The notes under the pieces are model-generated. The model was not told the DNA's origin and did no database searches. It worked only from the letters and a program-made list of their open reading frames with translations. From Thermoleophilia bacterium (GTDB lineage: Bacteria; Actinomycetota; Thermoleophilia; Gaiellales; Gaiellaceae), in the NCBI GenBank assembly GCA_014534295.1, contig JACVRU010000006.1, forward strand, positions 1 through 26,080: 26,080 nucleotides of DNA, read 5' to 3'. The first letter of the stretch is position 1, and every line of letters starts with the position of its first letter. A program made the translations under genes and the position numbers. Below, in pieces: positions 7,078 through 14,284 of the stretch.

Positions 7078-9564
7078 TCAGTCTACGGAGGCGAGGGCGA
7101 GCTCCACCGCCTCGTCGAGCGAGAGCTCGCGGCCGGCGGCGAGGCCGCGGTCGAACTCCGGTCCCGCACACGCCAGGATCCGCGCCGCGCTCACCTCCCG
7201 ATGGCGGCGCCAGCCGCCGAGCGGGGCGTCGGCGTGCGAATCCTCGATCGCGCCCCAGAGCCGGCCGGCCCCTTCCGCCTCGCCTCGGTCGGCGGCGATG
7301 CGAGCGAGGAGCCCGACGCCGAAGACGCACCCCGGGCGGTCGCGCAGCCGAGCCGCGATGGCGAGCGCCTTCCGGGCGTGAGCCTCGGCCTCGTCGATCC
7401 GGCCCCACTCCAACGCGAGCGCGGCCAGCTCGGCCAGCATGCCGCCCTCCCACCAGTGCACGCCGGTCTCCCGTGCTCCTTCCGCGCTCTCGGCGATCAT
7501 CGCGTAGGCGCTCTCCAGGTCGCCGGCGTCGCGCGCGATCCCTCCGAGAGTCCCTGTCATCTCCGCAAGCCGGAACGTTCGCGACATCGGCTCTTCCTTC
7601 CGCGCGTGGAGGGCTGCACTCTCCTCGACCAGCTCCCGCGCGCGCGCGAGCTCGCCGCGGTGCATCGCGGTGATGCCCAGGCGATGGAGCAGCACGGCGC
7701 GACCGTGCTCGTCGCCGAGCCCGTCGAAGAGCGCGTAGCTCTCCTCGAGCAGCAGGGCGGCCGAGTCACGATCGCCGGCGAGGTAGGTCGAGGTGGAGTA
7801 CGGGAGCAGGGCATGGGCGCGGAGGCGTGGGTCGACGGCATCGGCGCCGGCGGCCGCGAACAGGCGTGCGAACCAGCGTCTGCCCTCCTCCTGGGCTTCC
7901 GTCGCCCAGAACCAGTCAGCGGCGGTTGCGAGCTCGAGGCCGAGCTCGACCTCGCCTGCGCCCAGCGCCCACGCGAGCGCGCCGCGGACATTGTCCTGCT
8001 CGGCGACGGCAACGTCGTGGCGCAGCGGCTTGCGCACGTCCAGCATGCCGGCGTTGAGGTTCGCGTCGCGCAGGACCGCGAGGAAGTGCTCCGCGTGCCG
8101 ACGGCGCAGGCGATCGGCCTCGCCGGACTCCTCGAGCCGCTCGACTGCGTACTCTCGGATGGTGTCGAGTAGGCCGAGGCGGCCGCTTTCCCAGCGCCGC
8201 ACGAGGCTCTTGACGACGAGCGACTCGACCAGGCCGAGGTCGGCGTCGCAGATCTCCTCCGCTGCCGCCAGCGGGAAGCTGCCCCGGAACACCGCGAGCG
8301 CCCGCAGCAGTCGCTGCTCCTCCACGTCGAGCAGGTCGTAGCTCCACTCGATCGTCGCACGGAGCGTTCGCTGCCTGGCCGGGGCGTCTCGGGAGCGCGA
8401 CGTCAGCAGGGGAAGCCGCTGCTCGAGTCGCGTCAGCAGCTCGTCCACGTCGAGGACCGCGACGCGTGCGGCCGCGAGCTCGACCGCGAGCGGGAGCCCG
8501 TCCAACCTGCGGCAGATCTCGGTCACGGACGCCGTCGGCCTGAACGCCGGTGCGACCGCCTTCGCGCGCTCGGCGAACAGCGCCGCCGCATCCTCTTCCG
8601 GCAGCGGCTCCAGCGGGTAGCGCCGTTCCGACTCGATCTGGAGCGGCTCGCGGCTCGTCACCAGCACCTTCGCGTTGGGCGTCCCCGCGAGCAGCGCCGA
8701 GACCGTCGGCGCGGCCTCGATGACCTGCTCGAAGTTGTCCAGGAGCAGCAGCACTCGCTTGTCCCCGATGTGATCGATCACGCCGTCGCCGGCCTCGACC
8801 GACGCTGCGATCGCCCGTTCGACGAGCGCCGGATCCCGGAGCGCCTGGAGCGGAACCCAGAAGACGCCGTCGGGGAACTCCTCCACCTCCTCGGCGCCGA
8901 GCTGCAGCGCGAGCCGGGTCTTGCCGCTGCCGCCCGGCCCGGTGAGCGTCACCAGCCGGTGGGCTCGGATGAGCTCGCCGAGCTCCTCGAGCTCGCGCTC
9001 TCGGCCCAGCAGCGGCGACTGCTGGATCGGGAGATTCGTCCGGAAGAGCGTCCTCACAGGCGGAAAGTCGCCCTCGCCGAGCTGGTAGAGCCGCTGGGGG
9101 GCGCTGAGGTCCTTGAGCCGGTGCTCGCCGAGATCGCGCAGCGGCGCGCCGGGCGCGAGCAGCTCGCGCGTCGTCTGCGAGACGAGCACCTGCCCGCCGT
9201 GCCCGGCGGCCATGATCCGCGCCGCCCGATGGACGTCGATGCCGACGTAGCCCTCGTCCGTGACGATCGGCTCGCCGGTGTGGATGCCCATCCGGACTCG
9301 GACCGGGCTCTCCGCGAGCGCCTCCTGCGCCGCCGCGGCGCAGGCCACCGCGTCGCCCGCCCGCTCGAAGGCGACGAAGAACGCGTCGCCCTGCGTGTCC
9401 ACCTCGACGCCGCCGTGACGCTCGAACGAGTCCCGCAGGGCGCGGCGGTGCTCCGCCAGGATCTCCGCGTAGCGGTCGCCCAGCTCGTGGAGCAGGCGGG
9501 TCGAGCCCTCGATGTCGGTGAACAGGAACGTGACGGTGCCGCCCGGCAGCTCGCGCATGGCCAC
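7078..9564 (-). CDS. Class III nucleotide cyclase-like / NB-ARC-type ATPase / TPR regulator
   Basis: Large 828-residue cytoplasmic regulator. Residues about 8-165 form a class III cyclase domain with metal-binding D17 (in FTDIEGST) and D60 (in DTQGDAFF). However, the usual purine-selecting Lys position reads Asp (VDTQGD), and the conserved transition-state Asn position reads His (GIDVHRAARI, 108-117), so activity is doubtful. A STAND/AAA-type ATPase follows, with Walker A GPGGSGKTR (209-217), Walker B VLLLLDNFEQV (271-281) and the TSRE sensor at about 303-306. The C-terminal 400 residues are alpha-helical TPR-like repeats. The family is the multidomain cyclase/predicted-ATPase proteins abundant in actinobacteria. 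Start is GTG 9564, with ATG 9558 possible. It lies between a heme-operon small gene and ubiD. Confidence 0.88.
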   Translation of the reverse strand: MAMRELPGGTVTFLFTDIEGSTRLLHELGDRYAEILAEHRRALRDSFERHGGVEVDTQGDAFFVAFERAGDAVACAAAAQEALAESPVRVRMGIHTGEPIVTDEGYVGIDVHRAARIMAAGHGGQVLVSQTTRELLAPGAPLRDLGEHRLKDLSAPQRLYQLGEGDFPPVRTLFRTNLPIQQSPLLGRERELEELGELIRAHRLVTLTGPGGSGKTRLALQLGAEEVEEFPDGVFWVPLQALRDPALVERAIAASVEAGDGVIDHIGDKRVLLLLDNFEQVIEAAPTVSALLAGTPNAKVLVTSREPLQIESERRYPLEPLPEEDAAALFAERAKAVAPAFRPTASVTEICRRLDGLPLAVELAAARVAVLDVDELLTRLEQRLPLLTSRSRDAPARQRTLRATIEWSYDLLDVEEQRLLRALAVFRGSFPLAAAEEICDADLGLVESLVVKSLVRRWESGRLGLLDTIREYAVERLEESGEADRLRRRHAEHFLAVLRDANLNAGMLDVRKPLRHDVAVAEQDNVRGALAWALGAGEVELGLELATAADWFWATEAQEEGRRWFARLFAAAGADAVDPRLRAHALLPYSTSTYLAGDRDSAALLLEESYALFDGLGDEHGRAVLLHRLGITAMHRGELARARELVEESAALHARKEEPMSRTFRLAEMTGTLGGIARDAGDLESAYAMIAESAEGARETGVHWWEGGMLAELAALALEWGRIDEAEAHARKALAIAARLRDRPGCVFGVGLLARIAADRGEAEGAGRLWGAIEDSHADAPLGGWRRHREVSAARILACAGPEFDRGLAAGRELSLDEAVELALASVD

Positions 9565-9590
9565 AGTGAACTACTCGGCGGAGCGGAGTT

Positions 9591-9743
9591 CTAGTAGCGG
9601 CGGTGGCGGAAGTGGCGGCGGTAGTGGACGTACTCGCCGACGACCACGATCAGCGCGAAGACGAGGCCGGTGACCAGCATGCCGAGGATGACGTGCAGGC
9701 CCTCCTCGGCCGTGGACTGGGCAAGCGGCAGCCAGGCGGTCAT
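9591..9743 (-). CDS. 50-residue single-pass membrane protein with basic, His-rich tail
   Basis: I do not recognise a named family. ATG 9743 overlaps the upstream stop as ATGA, and the frame closes with TAG at 9591-9593. The product has a short N-terminus (MTAWLPLAQSTAEEG), one hydrophobic helix at about 17-36, and a C-terminal tail EYVHYRRHFRHRRY that is strongly positive with three histidines; by the positive-inside rule the tail is cytoplasmic. The ATGA coupling to the gene before it and the position in the hemB-hemL run argue that it is real. It could be an accessory subunit or anchor for a membrane or heme-related complex; that is speculation. Confidence 0.68.
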   Translation of the reverse strand: MTAWLPLAQSTAEEGLHVILGMLVTGLVFALIVVVGEYVHYRRHFRHRRY

Positions 9744-10252
9744 CGCACGTAACCTACCCGCTCGGCGTGGGCGGCGAGGGCCGCGTCCGCTCCGCCGGCG
9801 AGTGCCTCGAGGCCGGTCAGGTCGCCCCGCTCGCGCAGGGCGGCTCTCGGCGCGTCGAGGGCGCCGGTGCCGAGGTGGGCGGCCGTGGCGGCCCAGACGA
9901 TCCCGTCTCCCGGCGCGACCTCCCCGCGCATGCGGGCGCAGACGGAGATCAGCTCGGCGAGGTCGAGGACGGCCGCCGCGCTGCCGTGTGCGGCGACGCG
10001 GACGAGGCCGTGGGCGTAGAGGTAGTCGCCGAGCAGCAGCGCCGTGTCGCGGTCGGGGGCGTCGAACAGGCGCGGCCTGCCGTAGTGCACGAGGTAGCCC
10101 TCGTAGATCGTCTCCACCCCGAGCGCGTAGCGCAGCTCGCCGAGCGGCGAGAAGACCGGCTCGAGCTCGCGCTCGTCGTCGCTGCGGAGCGCCTCCCGCC
10201 AGATCGGGCTCTCCCGCGCGGCCTCCTCAGCGATCGGGTCCCAGATGCTCAG
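9740..10252 (-). CDS. Polyprenyl-synthase-like protein lacking Asp-rich motifs (start uncertain)
   Basis: About 170 residues. The segment LLGDYLYAHGLVRVAAHG (73-90) and the following ISVCARMRGE resemble the GDYLFARAF...GE region of trans-isoprenyl diphosphate synthases; compare GDYLFARAFAELAATG in the synthase at 1-820. No DDxxD is present, and the protein is about half family length, so prenyltransfer is unlikely. No ATG or GTG exists near the hemL end: an ATG at 10345 would add 31 Arg/Ser-rich residues inside hemL, while the protein-like sequence starts about IWDPIAEEA, so I set the boundary at CTG 10252 provisionally. It overlaps the hemL end and is coupled by ATGA to the 50-residue gene. 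Confidence 0.6.
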   Translation of the reverse strand: MSIWDPIAEEAARESPIWREALRSDDERELEPVFSPLGELRYALGVETIYEGYLVHYGRPRLFDAPDRDTALLLGDYLYAHGLVRVAAHGSAAAVLDLAELISVCARMRGEVAPGDGIVWAATAAHLGTGALDAPRAALRERGDLTGLEALAGGADAALAAHAERVGYVR

Positions 10253-11447
10253 CGACAGCGTCGACAGTCCGGTCCACCTCCTCCTCCGAGTGCGCCAGCG
10301 AGACGAACATCGCCTCGAGCTGGGAGGGCGCCACGTAGACGCCACGGTCCAGCAGGTGCCGGAACAACGCGCCGTAGTCGTCCACGAACAGCGTCAGCAT
10401 CGCGCCGACCCGCGCGACGCGGCCGTACGGGGCGAGGCCGGCCTCCAGGCGGCCGCCAAGCTCCTCCAGGCGCTCGTAGACGGCCGGGTCGCGGAGGCGG
10501 CGGAGCACCGACAGGCCCGCTGCCGTGGCGAGGGGGTTCCCCGAGAGCGTTCCGGCCTGGTAGACGTCGCCCGCGGGCGCCAGCCGGTCCATCACGTCCG
10601 CCCGCCCGCCGAAGGCCGCCAGCGGCAGCCCGCCGCCGACGATCTTGCCGAGGACGGTCAGATCGGGCCGGACGCCGAAGCGCTCCTGCGCGCCGCCGCG
10701 CGCGAGGCGGAAGCCCGTGATCACCTCGTCGAAGACGAGCAGCGTGCCGGCCGCGTCGCAGAGCGTCCGCAGCGTCTCGAGGAACCCCGGCGCCGGCGGG
10801 ACGACGCCCATGTTCCCGGCCACCGGCTCGACGATCACGCAGGCGAGGCCCTCTCCGTAGCTGACGAAGGCGTCGGCGGCCGCATCCGCGTCGTTGTACG
10901 GGACGACGATCGTGTCGCGGACGGCGGAGGAGGGGACGCCGGCGCTCCCGGGCAGCCCGAGCGTCGCCACTCCGGAGCCGGCGCTCGCGAGCAGCGCGTC
11001 GGCATGCCCGTGGTAGCAGCCCGCGAACTTGAGGATCCGGTCGCGCTGCGTGAAGCCGCGCGCGAGCCGGATCGCGCTCATCGCCGCCTCCGTCCCCGAG
11101 GAGACGAGGCGGACCTTCTCGACCGAGGGGACGGCGTCGACGATCTCCGCCGCCAGCTCGACTTCGGCCTCCGTGGGCGCACCGAAGCTGGTCCCCGACC
11201 GGGCGGCCTCGCGGACCGCCTCAACCGTCTCCGGGTCGGCGTGGCCGAAGATCAGCGCGCCCCAGGACATGACCCAGTCGACGTAGCGGCTCCCCTCGAC
11301 GTCCTCGAGGTACGCGCCCTCGCCCTGGCGGACGAACACGGGCTCGTCCATCCCGACGGCCTTCATCGCCCGCACCGGCGAGTTGACGCCTCCGGGGATG
11401 AGCGAGGTCGCGCGCCGCCAGAGGCCGGTGCGCTCCCTTAGAGCCAC
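10227..11447 (-). CDS. hemL: Glutamate-1-semialdehyde 2,1-aminomutase
   Basis: PLP-dependent enzyme converting glutamate-1-semialdehyde to 5-aminolevulinate, the entry to tetrapyrrole synthesis by the C5 pathway. I choose GTG 11447: AAGGA lies nine bases upstream, it yields 406 residues, and it keeps the conserved SLIPGGVNSPVRA (15-27). Longer frames merely read through hemB. The phosphate-binding SSGTEA (116-121), the YHGHAD loop (145-150), VFDEVITGFR (238-247) and the Schiff-base lysine K268 in VLGKIVGGGLP are all present. It overlaps the hemB end by ten bases. No glutamyl-tRNA reductase gene is in the window, so the partner step is encoded elsewhere. Confidence 0.95.
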   Translation of the reverse strand: MALRERTGLWRRATSLIPGGVNSPVRAMKAVGMDEPVFVRQGEGAYLEDVEGSRYVDWVMSWGALIFGHADPETVEAVREAARSGTSFGAPTEAEVELAAEIVDAVPSVEKVRLVSSGTEAAMSAIRLARGFTQRDRILKFAGCYHGHADALLASAGSGVATLGLPGSAGVPSSAVRDTIVVPYNDADAAADAFVSYGEGLACVIVEPVAGNMGVVPPAPGFLETLRTLCDAAGTLLVFDEVITGFRLARGGAQERFGVRPDLTVLGKIVGGGLPLAAFGGRADVMDRLAPAGDVYQAGTLSGNPLATAAGLSVLRRLRDPAVYERLEELGGRLEAGLAPYGRVARVGAMLTLFVDDYGALFRHLLDRGVYVAPSQLEAMFVSLAHSEEEVDRTVDAVAEHLGPDR

Positions 11448-12385
11448 CGCGCGAGGTCCTTCGTCCAGTAGGAGAGCACGAAGTCGGCGCCCGCGCGGCG
11501 GATCGCTGTCAGCGACTCGAGCGCGGCCTGCCGCTCGTCGAGGAAGCCCTTGGCCGCCGCGGCCTTCACCATCGCGTACTCGCCGGAGACGTTGTAGGCG
11601 GCGAGCGGCGCGTCGAACCGCTCGCGCACGGCGCGGATCACGTCGAGGTTCGGCAGCGCGGGCTTGACCATGAGGACGTCCGCGCCCTCGGCCAGGTCCA
11701 GCTCGCACTCGCGCAGCGCCTCGCGCACGTTCGCGGCGTCCAGCTGGTAGCCGCGCCGGTCGCCGAACGCCGGCGCCGAGCCCGCCGCCTCCCGGAACGG
11801 TCCATAGAAGGCCGACGCGTACTTCGCCGAGTAGGCGACGATCGGGGTCTGCGGCAGCGCCTCGCGGATCGCCCCCACGCGCCCGTCCATCATGTCACTC
11901 GGGCACACGGCGTCCGCGCCCGCCTCGACGTGGCTGACGGCGGTCCGCGCGAGCAGCTCGAGGGTCTCGTCGTTGTCGACCTCGCCGTCGCGCACGAGCC
12001 CGCAGTGGCCGTGCGACGTGTACTCGCACAGGCAGACGTCCGTCAGGAGGAGCAGGCGGGGCGCCCGCTCACGGAGCGCGCGCAGGGCGCGCTGGACGAT
12101 GCCGTCGTCGTCGTAGGCGCCGCTGCCCTCCTCGTCCTTCTCCTCGGGGATCCCGAAGAGGATCACCGCGCGCACGCCGAGGGCGGCGAGCTCGTCGGCC
12201 TCGGTCACCAGGTCGTCGAGGGAGAGACGGCTCATCGCGGGCAGCTCCGCGTTCGGCTCCGGCTCCGGGGCGACGAAGAGCGGGAGAACGAACTCGTCCA
12301 GGGACAGGCGGGTCTCGCGGACGAGCGAGCGCAGCGACTCCGTCCGGCGCAGCCTCCGCAGCCGCGTCACGGGGAAGGTGCTCAC
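11438..12385 (-). CDS. hemB: Delta-aminolevulinic acid dehydratase (porphobilinogen synthase)
   Basis: Condenses two 5-aminolevulinate molecules to porphobilinogen. The 315-residue length is typical. The zinc-binding cysteines C118, C120 and C128 in DVCLCEYTSHGHCG mark the Zn-dependent class, as opposed to the Asp-rich Mg type. The active-site lysines are K188 (YSAKYASAFYGPFR) and K241 (LMVKPALPNLDVI), the latter forming the Schiff base. GTG 12385 overlaps the upstream permease stop as GTGA, and its end overlaps hemL, so the two heme genes and the ABC transporter appear co-transcribed. Confidence 0.96.
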   Translation of the reverse strand: MSTFPVTRLRRLRRTESLRSLVRETRLSLDEFVLPLFVAPEPEPNAELPAMSRLSLDDLVTEADELAALGVRAVILFGIPEEKDEEGSGAYDDDGIVQRALRALRERAPRLLLLTDVCLCEYTSHGHCGLVRDGEVDNDETLELLARTAVSHVEAGADAVCPSDMMDGRVGAIREALPQTPIVAYSAKYASAFYGPFREAAGSAPAFGDRRGYQLDAANVREALRECELDLAEGADVLMVKPALPNLDVIRAVRERFDAPLAAYNVSGEYAMVKAAAAKGFLDERQAALESLTAIRRAGADFVLSYWTKDLARWL

Positions 12386-13656
12386 GCCAACAGCCTACGC
12401 GCCGCCAGCCGCGCCAGCGACCCGTAGACGAGCCCCAGCCCGACGAGCCACGCGGTCGCGATGCCGACGTCGCGCCAGGGGTCGCGCTCGTGGAGCGCCG
12501 CGGAGAAGAGCTCGACCGCGTGCGCGAACGGGAAGGCGTCGCTGACGTAGGCGGCTACCGGGGAAACCTGCTCCGGGACGAGGCCCACGAGCAGGATCGG
12601 AAGCACGGCGAGGACCGCGACGAGCGAGGCCGTCCGCCCGTCGCGCGAGAGGGCGCCGACGAGGGCTCCCAGGCCGCCCACGGCCGCGCCCGCTACGGCG
12701 AGCCCGGCGGCGAGCAGGGGCAGCCGCTCCCACGGCTGGCCGCCGGTGACGTCCCCGACCTCGACGGCGATGCCGAAGACGAGCGCGATCGCGAGCCCGA
12801 GCGCGAGCGCCACGACCGCCGCGAGCGCGACCTTCGCGGCGACCACCCGCCCGAGCGGCACGAGCCCGCGGGCGAGGCGGCCGATGACGTTCTCGTCCCG
12901 CTCCGCCGCGAGCGCGCCGGCGGCGAGCACGAGCCCGAGGAACGTGATCGTGAGCGCGAGCCCGTACGCCTGCACCTGCGCGGACAACGCCCAGGCTCGC
13001 CCGCGGTCCTCGGCGACGCGCAGGCGGATCGGCGCGGCCGTCGCGCGCAAGGCGTCCCCGGTCTGCCCGAGGGCGAGCCCCGCCAGGGCCACGAAGCTCC
13101 GGATCTCGTCGACCCTCGGGTCGGCGGGCAGCTCCGCGAGCAGCTCGCCGGTGCGGTCCAGCCGGTCCTGCAGCTCCTCCACGTAGCCGAGGTTCGCGGC
13201 CACGATCGCGTCCTGGAGCTCGCGGTTGAGGTTGAAGACGAGCGCCTCCATCTCGCGGGTGACGATCGGCGTCAACCCGCCGCGGCCGCGCTCCAGCACG
13301 AGCTCGGGGCTCTGCGAGGCGCGCAGGTCGTTGACAAACCCCGGCGGGACGATCACAGCCGCGACTACCCGGCCGGTCTCCAGGCGCCGGCGAGCCTCCC
13401 CGAGCTGCATCGGCACCAGCTCGACCTCGTCCGAGACCTCGTCGATCAGCCCGCGGACGTCGAAGCCCTCCCCGGCGAGCTCGACCCGTTCCGGAACGCC
13501 GTCGAGGTCGACGAAGGCGACCCGCGGGCGCGTGTTCGCGTAGCCGGCGACGACGCCGACCAGCAGGGCGACGAGGAGCGGATATGTGACGAGCACGGCG
13601 AGGAGCGCCGGCGAGCGGCGCAGGACGAGGAGGTCCTTGCGGAGCAGCTGGATCAC
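12382..13656 (-). CDS. ABC-2 type transporter permease
   Basis: Membrane subunit of an exporter, 424 residues from GTG 13656, which overlaps the ATPase stop as GTGA. One N-terminal membrane segment (about 17-38) is followed by a roughly 190-residue extracytoplasmic domain (about 40-235) containing heptad-like Leu-rich stretches, then a cluster of about five membrane segments to the C-terminus. This arrangement is that of the YhaP/NatB/DrrB-like ABC-2 permeases with a large outer loop. The substrate cannot be read from the sequence. Linkage to hemB/hemL suggests, but does not show, a link to tetrapyrrole or respiratory chain assembly; it is not a CcmB homologue by size or layout. Confidence 0.85.
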   Translation of the reverse strand: MIQLLRKDLLVLRRSPALLAVLVTYPLLVALLVGVVAGYANTRPRVAFVDLDGVPERVELAGEGFDVRGLIDEVSDEVELVPMQLGEARRRLETGRVVAAVIVPPGFVNDLRASQSPELVLERGRGGLTPIVTREMEALVFNLNRELQDAIVAANLGYVEELQDRLDRTGELLAELPADPRVDEIRSFVALAGLALGQTGDALRATAAPIRLRVAEDRGRAWALSAQVQAYGLALTITFLGLVLAAGALAAERDENVIGRLARGLVPLGRVVAAKVALAAVVALALGLAIALVFGIAVEVGDVTGGQPWERLPLLAAGLAVAGAAVGGLGALVGALSRDGRTASLVAVLAVLPILLVGLVPEQVSPVAAYVSDAFPFAHAVELFSAALHERDPWRDVGIATAWLVGLGLVYGSLARLAARRLLA

Positions 13657-14252
13657 TCGAACAGGCCCTCGGCGGAGACGAGCTCCCCGTCGCGGAGGGC
13701 GACCACGCGGTCGGCGTGCCGCTCGGCCTCCTCGAGGTGCTGCGTCGCGAAGAGGACGGCTCGCCCGTCCCCGGCGGCGGTCTCCCAGAGGCGCCGCCGC
13801 TGCGCAGGGTCGAGCGAGGCCGTCGGCTCGTCGAGGAGGAGCACGTCCGGGTCGCCCAGCAGCGCGATCGCGACGTTCAGCCGCTGCCGGCTCCCCACCG
13901 AGAGCTGCTCGCTCGGCCGGTCGGAGGGAAGCTCGAACCGGTCGAGCAGCGTGCCGGGGTCGCCGGAGCCCTCGAGGCGGGCGAACAGCTCGAGGTTCTC
14001 GCGGGCGGACAGCCGCCCGTACTGCGCCGGCCGCTGAGGCGCCCAGCCCACGCGGATGCCCGGGGCCCACTCGACGCGGCCCGCGCTCGGCTTGAGCGCG
14101 CATGCGAGCAGAGAGATCAGGGTCGACTTGCCTGCCCCGTTCGGGCCAACGAGGGCGACGGCCTCGGCCTGGCCGAGCTCGAGGTCGAGCGGCGCCAGCG
14201 CCTGCCGCCCGCCGAACCGCTTGGCCACGCCGGAGGCGCGGACGAGGGTCAC
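13653..14252 (-). CDS. ABC transporter ATP-binding protein
   Basis: ATPase partner of the following permease. Only 199 residues, consisting of the nucleotide-binding domain without a C-terminal extension. Walker A GPNGAGKS (36-43), Q-loop Q73, signature LSVGSRQR (117-124, where the canonical form is LSGGQ), Walker B LLLDEP (138-143) and switch histidine H172 are all visible. The signature deviates at two positions (V119 for G, S121 for Q) but keeps the important Ser and second Gly. GTG 14252 is 32 bases from the divergent gene at 14285. First gene of the minus-strand run leading to hemB and hemL. Confidence 0.9.
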   Translation of the reverse strand: MTLVRASGVAKRFGGRQALAPLDLELGQAEAVALVGPNGAGKSTLISLLACALKPSAGRVEWAPGIRVGWAPQRPAQYGRLSARENLELFARLEGSGDPGTLLDRFELPSDRPSEQLSVGSRQRLNVAIALLGDPDVLLLDEPTASLDPAQRRRLWETAAGDGRAVLFATQHLEEAERHADRVVALRDGELVSAEGLFE

Positions 14253-14284
14253 GTCCGTCCGTTCCCGCTCGTAAGGTGGGCCTC

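Noticed and set aside
5327..7453. 708-codon minus-strand frame across ubiD and the secreted gene
   Set aside because: Arg-rich alternate frame of the well-supported ubiD gene; no recognisable domain.
5734..8172. 812-codon plus-strand frame
   Set aside because: Antisense shadow of ubiD and the cyclase/ATPase gene, dominated by His/Arg/Val/Asp repeats from codon complementarity.
10253..10345. N-terminal 31 residues of the frame after hemL as read from ATG 10345
   Set aside because: Arg/Ser-rich sequence entirely inside hemL and unlike the protein-like part that begins at about 10246.
12382..14252. CcmAB-type heme exporter
   Set aside because: The ATPase size fits CcmA, but the permease is 424 residues with a large outer domain of ABC-2 type, unlike the six-helix CcmB.
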